64,000 nt of DNA, from NCBI RefSeq assembly GCF_004362195.1, contig NZ_SNWG01000003.1, positions 112,244-176,243 on the forward strand. The letters run 5' to 3'. The position numbers and the translations under genes were made by a program. The notes beneath the pieces were generated by a model. That model worked only from the letters and a program-made list of their open reading frames with translations. It searched no databases and was not told where the DNA came from. The stretch is from Microbacterium sp. BK668 (GTDB lineage Bacteria; Actinomycetota; Actinomycetes; Actinomycetales; Microbacteriaceae). Positions 37,397-46,000 of this stretch are shown in pieces. Positions within the stretch are counted from its first letter, which is position 1; each line of letters begins with the position of its first letter.

Positions 37397-37531
37397 GGGC
37401 CGTCCTCCCTGACTCGAACACTGTGTGGAGAGGCGGATCTCTGCCCCTCGGGGAATGGCTCCCCTGCGTCACGCGGGCGCCTGCCCATCCTATTCCCGTC
37501 CTGTGAACGGGGGACATAAGGCCCGCCTTAC

Positions 37532-37549
37532 TATCTCGACGTCGAGATA
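37532..37549. promoter_or_regulatory. 18-bp perfect palindrome between sdhC and manC
   Basis: TATCTCGACGTCGAGATA is fully self-complementary. It lies 135 bp upstream of sdhC and 94 bp upstream of manC, in the middle of the 247-bp divergent region. It has no hairpin loop, so a DNA-binding site for a dimeric repressor is more likely than a terminator. The regulator is not identifiable here. Confidence 0.6.
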
Positions 37550-37643
37550 AACGGGAGGAACCGCCGACGCTCGGGCGGCGGTCTTCACGCCACCGACGAC
37601 TGTCTGTCATATCCGCGCAATGCCCCTGGGTAGCCTTGACGGC

Positions 37644-38759
37644 ATGGTCGAGCCCATCCAGGACTTCTACGCCGTCATCCCCGCCGGAGGCATCGGCAGC
37701 AGGCTGTGGCCGCTGTCGCGCGCCGACGCCCCGAAATTCCTGCACGACCTGACCGGCTCCGGACAGACGCTGCTGCGCGACACGTGGGACCGCCTCGAAC
37801 CCCTTGCCGGGGGTGAGCGCATCGCGGTCGTGACGGGGCGGGCGCACCGCGCGGCAGTCGAGCGGGAGCTGCCGGGGGTGCCCGACAAGAACGTGTTCCT
37901 CGAGTCCGAGCCGCGCGACTCGTCGGCGGCGATCGGACTCGCCGCCGCCATCCTCTCGCGCCGCGAGCCCGACGTGATCATCGGCTCGTTCGCCGCCGAC
38001 CACGTCATCCGCGGCACGCAGGTCTTCGACTGGGCGGTACGCCAGGCGGTCGCGACGGCGCGCGAGGGCTACATCTGCACGATCGGAATCCCGCCGGTCG
38101 AGCCCTCCGTCGGGTTCGGCTACATCAAGAAATCGGGGGAGCTGGTCGTCGAGGGCGCACCCGAGGCCGCCCTCGTCGAGCGGTTCGTCGAGAAGCCCGA
38201 CCTCGAGACCGCGAAGGCGTACTTCTCGGACCGCTCCTACCTGTGGAACGCGGGCATGTTCATCACGCGCGCGGACGTGCTGCTGGCCGAGCTCGCGCAG
38301 AACGAGCCGGAGCTGCACGCGGGGCTGATGGAGCTGGCCGAAGCCTGGGACGACCGCGACGCGCGGGGGCCCGTCGTGGACCGCGTCTGGCCCAACCTCA
38401 AGAAGATCGCGATCGACTACGCCGTGGCCGAGCCCGCCGCCGAGAAGGGACGCCTCGCCGTCATCCCCGGGCACTTCGACTGGGACGACGTCGGCGACTT
38501 CGCGAGCCTGGCCAAGCTCAACAGCCACGGTCGCGGCAACGATCTCGCGATCCTGGGGGAGAACGCGCGCATCCTGGCGGATGCCGCGAGCGGCATCGTG
38601 GTGAGCCAGACGAACCGCGTCATCAGCCTCATCGGCGTGAAGGACATCGTCGTCGTCGACACTCCGGACGCTCTTCTGGTCACCACGAGCGAGCACGCCC
38701 AGCGGGTGAAGGGCGTGGTCGACGCGCTCAAGGTGAACGGCCGCAGCGAAGTGCTGTGA
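37644..38759 (+). CDS. manC: Mannose-1-phosphate guanylyltransferase
   Basis: A 371-residue nucleotidyltransferase making GDP-mannose from mannose 1-phosphate and GTP, for cell-wall glycans and glycolipids. It has the nucleotide motif PAGGIGSRLWPLSR near the N-terminus, EPRDSSAAIGLAAA, FGYIKKSGE, VERFVEKPD and the FDWDDVGDF block. The ATG at 37644 was preferred over an in-frame one 24 bp upstream because the latter lies at a likely -10 region. It is the short monofunctional form without the PMI domain. Confidence 0.92.
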   Translation: MVEPIQDFYAVIPAGGIGSRLWPLSRADAPKFLHDLTGSGQTLLRDTWDRLEPLAGGERIAVVTGRAHRAAVERELPGVPDKNVFLESEPRDSSAAIGLAAAILSRREPDVIIGSFAADHVIRGTQVFDWAVRQAVATAREGYICTIGIPPVEPSVGFGYIKKSGELVVEGAPEAALVERFVEKPDLETAKAYFSDRSYLWNAGMFITRADVLLAELAQNEPELHAGLMELAEAWDDRDARGPVVDRVWPNLKKIAIDYAVAEPAAEKGRLAVIPGHFDWDDVGDFASLAKLNSHGRGNDLAILGENARILADAASGIVVSQTNRVISLIGVKDIVVVDTPDALLVTTSEHAQRVKGVVDALKVNGRSEVL

Positions 38760-38923
38760 TTGAGCCGGAGTCGCGCGGATCGCGGCATCCGGTTCCGGAC
38801 GTGTTGCGTCTTTGTAACCATTCGCTCGCACGGGCCCTTCGTACATGCAACTGCCCGGTCACACTGGGTAACTTCTTCTGATGCACCCGCGAGGTCCGCG
38901 GGTCTTCTTCCGTGGAGGCAGAG

Positions 38924-40033
38924 TTGACCACTTCTACCCGAAAGCGAGTGCTCGGCGGCCTGGTCGCCGCGAGCCTCTTCGTCGCCCTCGCTGGCTGCGC
39001 ATCCGCTCCCGAGGAGTCCGAGCCGACCGGTGAGGCCGGCAGTGGTGCGGAGGTCGTCGACGGCTTCCTGCCCTGCATGGTCTCCGGCACCGGCGGCTTC
39101 GACGACAAGTCCTTCAACCAGCTCGGCAAGCAGGGCCTCGATCAGATCTCCGAGGAGCTGGGCGTCGACTCGATCGCGGTCGAGTCCAACACGACGTCCG
39201 ACTTCGCCCCGAACATCCAGAGCGTGCTCGACCAGAACTGCACGATGGTCATCACCGTCGGCTTCGATCTCGCCGCCGCGGCGGCCGAGGCGGCGGAGGC
39301 GAACCCCGACGTGCAGTTCGTCTCGATCGACGACATCGTCGATCAGGACTTCGACGGCGAGACGGACTTCCCCAACATCAAGCCGATCATCTTCGACACC
39401 GCGCAGGCTGCCTTCCTCGCCGGCTACGCCTCGGCCGCTGTCTCCGAGTCCAAGGTCGTCGGCACGTTCGGCGGCAAGCCCTTCCCGACCGTCACGATCT
39501 TCATGGACGGCTTCAAGCAGGGTGTCGACTACTGGAACGCCGAGAAGGGCGACAACGTGAAGGTGCTCGGCTGGGACGGCACCGACGGTCTGTTCACGGA
39601 TGCGTTCGTGCCGGACCAGAAGGCGCTCGACGCGGCGCAGGGACTCGTCGACCAGGGTGCCGACGTGCTGCTGCCCGTCGGCGGCGGCATCTACCAGAGC
39701 GCCGCATCGGTGATCCGCGACTCGGGCAAGGACATCGCCCTCCTGGGCGTGGACGCCGACGTCTTCGAGACCGACCCGAGCGTGGGCGACCTGCTGCTGA
39801 CCTCGATCCTCAAGGGAATCGACGTCGGTGTCGTCGACGTCGTGCGGGAGGCGAGCACGGGGGACTTCGACGCCACCCCGTTCATCGGCACCCTCGAGAA
39901 CGACGGTGTGGGACTCGCCCCGTTCCACGACTTCGAGAGCAAGGTCCCCGCTGACCTGCAGTCGGAGCTCGACGCGATCATCGCGGGCATCGTCGACGGC
40001 TCGATCACCGTCAACTCGTACCTCGCGAGCTGA
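38924..40033 (+). CDS. BMP-family (PnrA-like) nucleoside-binding lipoprotein
   Basis: A 369-residue substrate-binding lipoprotein. The start is a rare TTG at 38924: the ribosome-binding site GGAGG (38914-38918) overlaps the alternative upstream GTG, so the TTG is the only start with correct spacing. A basic n-region (TRKRV) and hydrophobic stretch lead to the lipobox LAGC near residue 29. The mature protein has the BMP domain with GTGGFDDKSFNQLG and FGGKPFPTVTIFMDGF. It feeds the ABC transporter encoded downstream. Genes for cytidine deaminase, pyrimidine phosphorylase and adenosine deaminase follow, which supports nucleosides as ligands. Confidence 0.9.
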   Translation: MTTSTRKRVLGGLVAASLFVALAGCASAPEESEPTGEAGSGAEVVDGFLPCMVSGTGGFDDKSFNQLGKQGLDQISEELGVDSIAVESNTTSDFAPNIQSVLDQNCTMVITVGFDLAAAAAEAAEANPDVQFVSIDDIVDQDFDGETDFPNIKPIIFDTAQAAFLAGYASAAVSESKVVGTFGGKPFPTVTIFMDGFKQGVDYWNAEKGDNVKVLGWDGTDGLFTDAFVPDQKALDAAQGLVDQGADVLLPVGGGIYQSAASVIRDSGKDIALLGVDADVFETDPSVGDLLLTSILKGIDVGVVDVVREASTGDFDATPFIGTLENDGVGLAPFHDFESKVPADLQSELDAIIAGIVDGSITVNSYLAS

Positions 40034-40042
40034 TCCCGAACG

Positions 40043-40075
40043 CGGTGGGGAGGTCGCGCAGCGGCCTCCCCACCG
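40043..40075 (+). terminator. Strong hairpin after the lipoprotein gene
   Basis: A 15-bp stem (from CGGTGGGGAGGTCGC at 40043 with one G-U pair) closes on a GCA loop, starting 9 bp after the lipoprotein stop. It lacks a U-run. Between a binding-protein gene and its ABC genes such stems usually stabilise the upstream mRNA or cause partial termination, giving an excess of binding protein. Confidence 0.65.
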
Positions 40076-40159
40076 ATGTGTCCGCCCGGGACGGATACCC
40101 TCGCATCGGCGATCCATCCGGCGGTGCGCCCGCACACCCCTCTCACTAGGATCGGCACC

Positions 40160-41680
40160 ATGAAGCTCGAGCTCCGCGGCATCACCAAGCGGTTCGGCAG
40201 TCTCGTCGCCAACGACCACATCGATCTGGTGGTCGAGCCCGGCGAGATCCACTGCCTGCTGGGGGAGAACGGCGCGGGCAAATCCACCCTCATGAACGTC
40301 CTGTACGGCCTGTATGCCGCCGACGAGGGCCTCATCCTCCTGGACGACCACGTCCAGAACTTCCATGGACCGGGTGACGCGATGCGCGCCGGCATCGGCA
40401 TGGTCCACCAGCACTTCATGCTGATCCCGGTGTTCACCGTGGCCGAGAACGTGATGCTCGGCAACGAGTCCACGCGCGCGGGGGGACTGCTCGATCTGGA
40501 TGCCGCGCGCGAGCGCGTGCGAGAGATCTCGGCGCGCTTCGGCTTCCACGTCGACCCCGACGCGCTCGTCGAGGACCTGCCGGTCGGCGTCCAGCAGCGC
40601 GTCGAGATCATCAAGGCCCTCTCCCGAGACGCGAAGGTCCTGGTCTTCGACGAGCCGACCGCGGTGCTCACGCCGCAGGAGACCGACGAGCTGATGGAGA
40701 TCATGCGCCAGCTCAAGGCGTCCGGCGCATCCATCGTCTTCATCACCCACAAGCTCCGCGAGGTCCGCGAGGTCGCGGACCGCATCACCGTCATCCGCCT
40801 GGGCAAGGTCGTCGGAGAGGCCTCGCCGACCGCCTCCAACGCGGAGCTCGCCTCCCTCATGGTCGGGCGCGCGGTCGAGCTCACCGTCCACAAGCATCCG
40901 CCCAGGGTGAACGAGCATCGCCTCGAGGTGAACAACCTCAGCGTGCTCGATCCTCTCGGTCACGTCGTCGTGAACGACGTCAGCTTCGACGTGCGCGGGG
41001 GCGAGGTCCTTGCGATCGCCGGCGTGCAGGGCAACGGGCAGACCGAGCTGACCGAGGCGCTGATGGGCCTGCAGCCGCAGGTCCGCGGGTCGGCGAAGCT
41101 CGACGGTGAGGAGCTGGTCGGCCGCAGCATCCGGCGCATCCTGGACGAGGGGGTCGGATTCGTCCCCGAGGACCGCAACGAGGACGGCCTCGTCGGAGCG
41201 TTCACGATCGCCGAGAACCTCATGCTCGATCGCGCCAACAGCGAGCCCTTCGTGAAGGCGTGGAATGTGCAGCACAAGGCTCTCGCCGACTTCGCCCGCG
41301 AGAAGTTCCGCGAGTTCGACGTCCGCGCGCCGGGCATCGACACCCCGGTGGGCACCCTCTCCGGCGGGAATCAGCAGAAGGTCGTGCTGGCCCGTGAGCT
41401 GAGCCGGGACCTCTCGCTGCTCGTCGCCGCCCAGCCCACGCGCGGCGTCGACGTCGGCTCCATCGAATTCATCCACAAACGCATCGTCGAGACCCGGGAT
41501 GCCGGCATCCCCGTGATCGTGGTGTCCACCGAGCTCGACGAGGTGTCGGCGCTGGCCGACCGGATCATGGTCATGTACCGCGGCCGCATCGTGGGCATCG
41601 TGCCGGGGAACACGCCGCGCGACGTCCTGGGTCTCATGATGGCGGGAGAGGCACCGGCCGGGGAGGGTGCGGCGGCATGA
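40160..41680 (+). CDS. Nucleoside ABC transporter ATP-binding protein (two ATPase domains)
   Basis: A 506-residue duplicated ATPase of the RbsA/NupO type. The first domain has Walker A GENGAGKST (residues 35-43), LPVGVQQRVEI as signature and VLVFDEP. The second domain has the degenerate P-loop GVQGNGQTE and signature LSGGNQQKVV, with AAQPTRGVDVGS in place of the usual Walker B. The ATG at 40160 follows a possible -10 element TAGGAT only 8 bp upstream, so a second, nearly leaderless transcript is conceivable. The stop overlaps the first permease start (ATGA). Confidence 0.93.
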   Translation: MKLELRGITKRFGSLVANDHIDLVVEPGEIHCLLGENGAGKSTLMNVLYGLYAADEGLILLDDHVQNFHGPGDAMRAGIGMVHQHFMLIPVFTVAENVMLGNESTRAGGLLDLDAARERVREISARFGFHVDPDALVEDLPVGVQQRVEIIKALSRDAKVLVFDEPTAVLTPQETDELMEIMRQLKASGASIVFITHKLREVREVADRITVIRLGKVVGEASPTASNAELASLMVGRAVELTVHKHPPRVNEHRLEVNNLSVLDPLGHVVVNDVSFDVRGGEVLAIAGVQGNGQTELTEALMGLQPQVRGSAKLDGEELVGRSIRRILDEGVGFVPEDRNEDGLVGAFTIAENLMLDRANSEPFVKAWNVQHKALADFAREKFREFDVRAPGIDTPVGTLSGGNQQKVVLARELSRDLSLLVAAQPTRGVDVGSIEFIHKRIVETRDAGIPVIVVSTELDEVSALADRIMVMYRGRIVGIVPGNTPRDVLGLMMAGEAPAGEGAAA

Positions 41681-42960
41681 GCACGACGACTTCGCAGCGG
41701 CGGGAGGAGGAAGCCCCCTCCAAGTGGCACACCGCCTTCCTCCAGATCACCCAGGGCAACGCGATCATCTCCGTCCTGGCGATCGTGCTCGCCCTTCTCG
41801 TCGGCGGCATCATGATCGCCGTCACCGACGAGGACGTCCAAGGCTCCGCGGCGTACTTCTTCGCCCGTCCCGGCGACACCTTCGCCGCCGTGTGGGATGC
41901 CATCTCGGGCGCGTACGCCGCGTTCTTCCAGGGCGCCGTGTACAACTTCGGCGCGCCGACGTTCGCGCGGGCCATCCGGCCCCTCACCGAGACCCTCACC
42001 TTCGCGACGCCACTCATCGCGGCCGGTCTGGGTGTCGCGCTGGCGTTCCGGATCGGGATGTTCAACATCGGCGGCCGCGGCCAGATGCTCATGGCATCGG
42101 CGGCCGCCGGATGGGCCGCGTGGTCCTTCGACCTGCCGTGGGGCCTCCACATGATCGTCGCGCTGATCGCCGGGGTCGCGGCGGGCGCGCTGTGGGCCGG
42201 GATCGCCGGGTTCCTCAAGGCGCGCACGGGCGCGCACGAGGTCATCGTGACGATCATGCTGAACTACGTCGCGGTCTACCTGATCCTGTGGATGCTGCGG
42301 ACCCCCGGTCTGCTGCAGGCCCCGGGCGTCAACAACCCGACATCGCCGGCTTCCAAGGACACCGCGGTCCTTCCGGCTCTGCTCGGGCCGCAGTTCAACC
42401 TGCACTTCGGCTTCATCCTCGTGATCCTGGCGACGGTGCTCGTGTGGTGGATCCTCAACCGGTCGAGCCTGGGCTTCCAGTTCCGCGCCGTCGGCGAGAA
42501 CCCCGCGGCGGCGCGCGTGGCGGGCATCAACGTCTCGAACATGTACCTGTACGGGATGCTCATCTCGGGAGCCCTGGTGGGCCTCGCGGGCGTCAACCAG
42601 GTGCTCGGCACGATCACGTCGGGCTTCACGATCGACATCGACGCCGGGATCGGCTTCGACGCGATCACGGTCGCGCTGCTCGGGCGCTCCACGCCCTGGG
42701 GGACATTCGCGGCCGGAATCCTCTTCGGGGCGTTCAAGGCGGGCGGATTCTCGATGCAGGCGGCCGAGCAGATCCCCGTGGAGATCGTCACGGTCGTGCA
42801 GTCGCTCATCGTGCTCTTCATCGCCGCCCCGCCGCTCGTGCGCGCCATCTTCTTCCTCCCGTCGCCCGAGCGAGATCGGCGACGGCGCGAGAAGGCGCGC
42901 GAGAAGGAGCTGCGCGCGACGGTCGAGGCGGACGCCGTGACCGAGGAGGTCCGGTCGTGA
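41677..42960 (+). CDS. Nucleoside ABC transporter permease 1 (NupP-like)
   Basis: A 427-residue membrane protein of the BPD_transp_2 family with about ten spans. Landmarks are FRIGMFNIGGRGQMLMAS and GFQFRAVGENPAAARVAGIN, the latter being the cytoplasmic EAA-like loop contacting the ATPase. A long charged C-terminal tail (RRREKAREKELRATVEADAV) is cytoplasmic. It pairs with permease 2, with a 4-nt gene overlap on both sides. Confidence 0.92.
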   Translation: MSTTTSQRREEEAPSKWHTAFLQITQGNAIISVLAIVLALLVGGIMIAVTDEDVQGSAAYFFARPGDTFAAVWDAISGAYAAFFQGAVYNFGAPTFARAIRPLTETLTFATPLIAAGLGVALAFRIGMFNIGGRGQMLMASAAAGWAAWSFDLPWGLHMIVALIAGVAAGALWAGIAGFLKARTGAHEVIVTIMLNYVAVYLILWMLRTPGLLQAPGVNNPTSPASKDTAVLPALLGPQFNLHFGFILVILATVLVWWILNRSSLGFQFRAVGENPAAARVAGINVSNMYLYGMLISGALVGLAGVNQVLGTITSGFTIDIDAGIGFDAITVALLGRSTPWGTFAAGILFGAFKAGGFSMQAAEQIPVEIVTVVQSLIVLFIAAPPLVRAIFFLPSPERDRRRREKAREKELRATVEADAVTEEVRS

Positions 42961-44249
42961 GCACCCCCACCGTCTCCGCCGCCGGACTCATGCCCGGGCC
43001 CGAGATCGCCGAGCGCGCGGTCATCCGCAGCTGGAAGACGCCGATCGCCCTCGGGATCTTCGCGGTCCTCTATCTGCTGCTCCTCGTCCTCGCCCCGCGC
43101 GGTGGCCAGACGACGTTCCGGCTGTCGACCGAGGCCGACCTCATCCAGCTCCCGGCGCTCACGGTCCCCGTCGCCCTGACGACCTGGGTGTGCTTCATCA
43201 TCGTCGTGGTGCTCGCCGCGCTGTCGGCGTACTTCGTGCGCACGTGGGGGCGGTCGCCGCTGTGGATCGTCATCGTGGCGATCCTCGTGTTCGTCGTCGG
43301 GTTCCTCACCTGGGCGGCGGCCGGCGAGTCGATCACCGTGGTCGGGCTCCTGGCAGGCTCGATCGGACTCGCCGTGCCGCTCATCTACGGCGCACTGGGC
43401 GGCGTCATCGGCGAACGGGCCGGAGTCGTCAACATCGCGATCGAGGGGCAGCTGCTGGCCGGCGCGTTCAGCGCGGCGGTCGTGGCATCCCTGACCGGAC
43501 AGCCGATCCTCGGCCTCATCGCGGCGATGGTCGCCGGCATGCTGGTCGCCTTCGTCCTCGCGGCGTTCGCTATCAAGTACCTCGTCGACCAGGTCATCGT
43601 GGGCGTGGTGCTCAACGTCCTGGTCATCGGGCTCACGAGCTTCCTGTACTCGCAGGTCCTCCAGCCCAACAGCGCGACGATGAACACGCCGCCCCGCTTC
43701 AGCCGGATCCCCATCCCCCTCCTCAGTGAGATCCCGATCATCGGCCCGGTGCTCTTCCGTCAGACCCTCATCGTGTACCTCATGTACATCGCCGTCGCGC
43801 TCGTGTACGTCGGCATGTTCCACACGCGCTGGGGTCTGCGGCTGCGAGCGGTGGGCGAGCACCCGCAGGCGGCTGACACGGTCGGCATCAAGGTCAACCC
43901 CACCCGCTTCTGGAACCTCCTCCTCGCGGGAGCCATCGCGGGCATCGGCGGCACGGTGTACACGATCGGCGCCGGGATCGCGTTCAACAAGGAGATGACC
44001 GGCGGTGTCGGCTTCATCGCCCTGGCGGCGGTGATCTTCGGTCAGTGGGACCCGATCAAGGCCACCCTCGCGGCGCTGCTCTTCGGCTTCGCCTCGAGCC
44101 TGCAGAACACGCTGAGCGTCATCGGCTCGCCCGTGCCCAGTGAGTTCATGCTCATGCTCCCGTACCTCGTGACGATCTTCGTCGTCGCCGGGGTCGTCGG
44201 CAGGTCCCGCGCTCCCGCGGCAGATGGCAAACCGTATATCAAGGGGTGA
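42957..44249 (+). CDS. Nucleoside ABC transporter permease 2 (NupQ-like)
   Basis: A 430-residue membrane permease. The GTG at 42957 overlaps the previous stop (GTGA). It has a longer N-terminal part than permease 1, with extra spans at about 30-55, 80-100 and 105-125, then the family core: GALGGVIGERAGVVNIAIEGQLL and GLRLRAVGEHPQAADTVGIKVN. The two permeases, the double ATPase and the lipoprotein form a complete importer. It ends 9 bp before cdd. Confidence 0.92.
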   Translation: MSTPTVSAAGLMPGPEIAERAVIRSWKTPIALGIFAVLYLLLLVLAPRGGQTTFRLSTEADLIQLPALTVPVALTTWVCFIIVVVLAALSAYFVRTWGRSPLWIVIVAILVFVVGFLTWAAAGESITVVGLLAGSIGLAVPLIYGALGGVIGERAGVVNIAIEGQLLAGAFSAAVVASLTGQPILGLIAAMVAGMLVAFVLAAFAIKYLVDQVIVGVVLNVLVIGLTSFLYSQVLQPNSATMNTPPRFSRIPIPLLSEIPIIGPVLFRQTLIVYLMYIAVALVYVGMFHTRWGLRLRAVGEHPQAADTVGIKVNPTRFWNLLLAGAIAGIGGTVYTIGAGIAFNKEMTGGVGFIALAAVIFGQWDPIKATLAALLFGFASSLQNTLSVIGSPVPSEFMLMLPYLVTIFVVAGVVGRSRAPAADGKPYIKG

Positions 44250-44258
44250 TCTGATTCC

Positions 44259-44660
44259 GTGACCGACATCGACTGGGACGAGCTGCGGGCAGCCGCGACC
44301 GAGGCGATGCAGCGCGCGTACGCGCCGTATTCCCGCTACCGCGTGGGGGCCGCTGCGCTCGTGTCGGACGGCCGCATCGTCCAGGGGTGCAACGTCGAGA
44401 ACGCCTCGTACGGCGTGACGCTGTGCGCCGAGTGCGGATTGGTCTCCGATCTGCACATGTCCGGCGGCGGACAGCTCGTCGCCTTCGTGTGCGTGAACAA
44501 CGACGGCGAGACGATCATGCCGTGCGGCCGCTGCCGCCAGCTGCTCTACGAGCACGCGCTGCCGGGGATGCTGCTCGAGACCGTCTCGGGCATCCGCACG
44601 ATCGACGAGGTGCTGCCCGACGCGTTCGGACCCCGCGACCTCGAAGAGGCGGCGCGCTGA
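44259..44660 (+). CDS. cdd: Cytidine deaminase
   Basis: A 133-residue homotetrameric-type deaminase converting cytidine and deoxycytidine to uridine forms. Zinc and catalytic residues are in TLCAECGLV (Cys, Glu) and MPCGRCRQLL (two Cys). YAPYSRYRVGAA and GCNVENASYG are substrate-binding segments. The start is a GTG, and its last base pairs overlap the phosphorylase ATG (TGATG). It acts on nucleosides delivered by the adjacent transporter. Confidence 0.95.
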   Translation: MTDIDWDELRAAATEAMQRAYAPYSRYRVGAAALVSDGRIVQGCNVENASYGVTLCAECGLVSDLHMSGGGQLVAFVCVNNDGETIMPCGRCRQLLYEHALPGMLLETVSGIRTIDEVLPDAFGPRDLEEAAR

Positions 44661-45946
44661 TGGTCGAGGCGCACGACGCCGTCGACGTGATCCGCGCCAA
44701 GCGGGACGGGGGAGAGGTTCCCGAGGAGGCGCTGCGCTGGATGGTCGACGCCTACACGCGCGGCTACGTCATGGACGCCCAGATGTCCGCCTTCGCGATG
44801 GCGGTGCTCCTCAACGGCATGACGCGCGGCGAGATCCGGGTGATGACCGATGCGATGATCGCCTCGGGCGAGCGCATGAGCTTCGCGGGGCTCGGGAAGC
44901 CCACGGTCGACAAGCACTCCACCGGCGGGGTAGGGGACAAGATCACCCTTCCGCTCGCTCCGCTCGTCGCCGCCTTCGGCGTCGCGGTGCCCCAGCTGTC
45001 GGGCCGCGGCCTCGGCCACACCGGGGGGACCCTCGACAAGCTCGAGTCGATCCAGGGATGGACGGCCGCCCTGTCCAACGATGAGCTCTTCGAGCAGCTC
45101 CGCGAGGTCGGCGCCGTCATCTGCGCCGCCGGCTCGGGGCTCGCCCCCGCCGACAAGAAGCTCTACGCGCTCCGCGACGTCACCGGCACCGTGGAGGCCA
45201 TCCCACTCATCGCGTCCAGCATCATGTCGAAGAAGATCGCCGAGGGCACGGACTCCCTCGTGCTCGACGTCAAGTTCGGCTCGGGCGCCTTCATGCGCGA
45301 CGTCGAGAAGGCGCGGGAGCTCGCCCGCACGATGGTCGAACTCGGCACCGACTCGGGCGTCGCGACGACGGCGCTGCTCACCGACATGAACACCCCGCTG
45401 GGCCTGGCCATCGGCAACGCCAACGAGGTGCGCGAGTCCGTCGAGGTGCTCGACGGCGGCGGACCCGCCGATGTCGTCGAGCTGACGGTCGCGCTCGCCC
45501 GGGAGATGCTGGCGCTCGCCGGTCAGCCGGACGCCGATGTGGAGGGCGCTCTGCGGGACGGGCGGGCCATGGACGTGTGGCGCGAGATGATCCGGGCGCA
45601 GGACGGCGATCCGGATGCCGCGCTCCCCGAGCCCCATGAGACCCACACGGTCACGGCGGACGCGGACGGCTACCTCACACGCCTCGACGCGCTGCCGTTC
45701 GGCATCGCCGCCTGGCGACTGGGCGCCGGCCGTGCCCGAGCGGAGGATCCGGTCATGCACGCAGCCGGGATCGACCTCCACGCCAAGCCCGGCGATCGGA
45801 TCACCGCCGGTCAGCCGCTGTTCACCCTGCTCGGGCATGATGCCACGCGGTTTGAGCGCGCGCTGAGTGCCCTGGACGGTGCGTGGGAGATCGGCGCGGA
45901 GGCGCCGCCTGCGACGCCCCTCGTGCTCGAGCGCATCACCGACTGA
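44660..45946 (+). CDS. deoA: Thymidine / pyrimidine-nucleoside phosphorylase
   Basis: A 428-residue enzyme phosphorolysing thymidine or uridine to the base and (deoxy)ribose 1-phosphate. It has the family signature SGRGLGHTGGTLDKLE and the phosphate site KHSTGGVGDK. MSKKIAEGTDSLVLDVKFG is the substrate region, and a C-terminal domain closes the active site. It begins at the cdd stop codon. Whether it is strictly a thymidine phosphorylase or also accepts uridine is not decided by sequence. Confidence 0.94.
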   Translation: MVEAHDAVDVIRAKRDGGEVPEEALRWMVDAYTRGYVMDAQMSAFAMAVLLNGMTRGEIRVMTDAMIASGERMSFAGLGKPTVDKHSTGGVGDKITLPLAPLVAAFGVAVPQLSGRGLGHTGGTLDKLESIQGWTAALSNDELFEQLREVGAVICAAGSGLAPADKKLYALRDVTGTVEAIPLIASSIMSKKIAEGTDSLVLDVKFGSGAFMRDVEKARELARTMVELGTDSGVATTALLTDMNTPLGLAIGNANEVRESVEVLDGGGPADVVELTVALAREMLALAGQPDADVEGALRDGRAMDVWREMIRAQDGDPDAALPEPHETHTVTADADGYLTRLDALPFGIAAWRLGAGRARAEDPVMHAAGIDLHAKPGDRITAGQPLFTLLGHDATRFERALSALDGAWEIGAEAPPATPLVLERITD

Positions 45947-46000
45947 TCCCGCCGGCGCCGGGGCGCGGCATCCATCTGAAACGACCGACGAGGAGCACTC

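Noticed and set aside
38417..41476. A 1019-codon minus-strand frame opposite manC, the BMP lipoprotein and the ABC ATPase
   Set aside because: The opposing plus-strand genes have complete catalytic and binding motifs; the minus frame has none.
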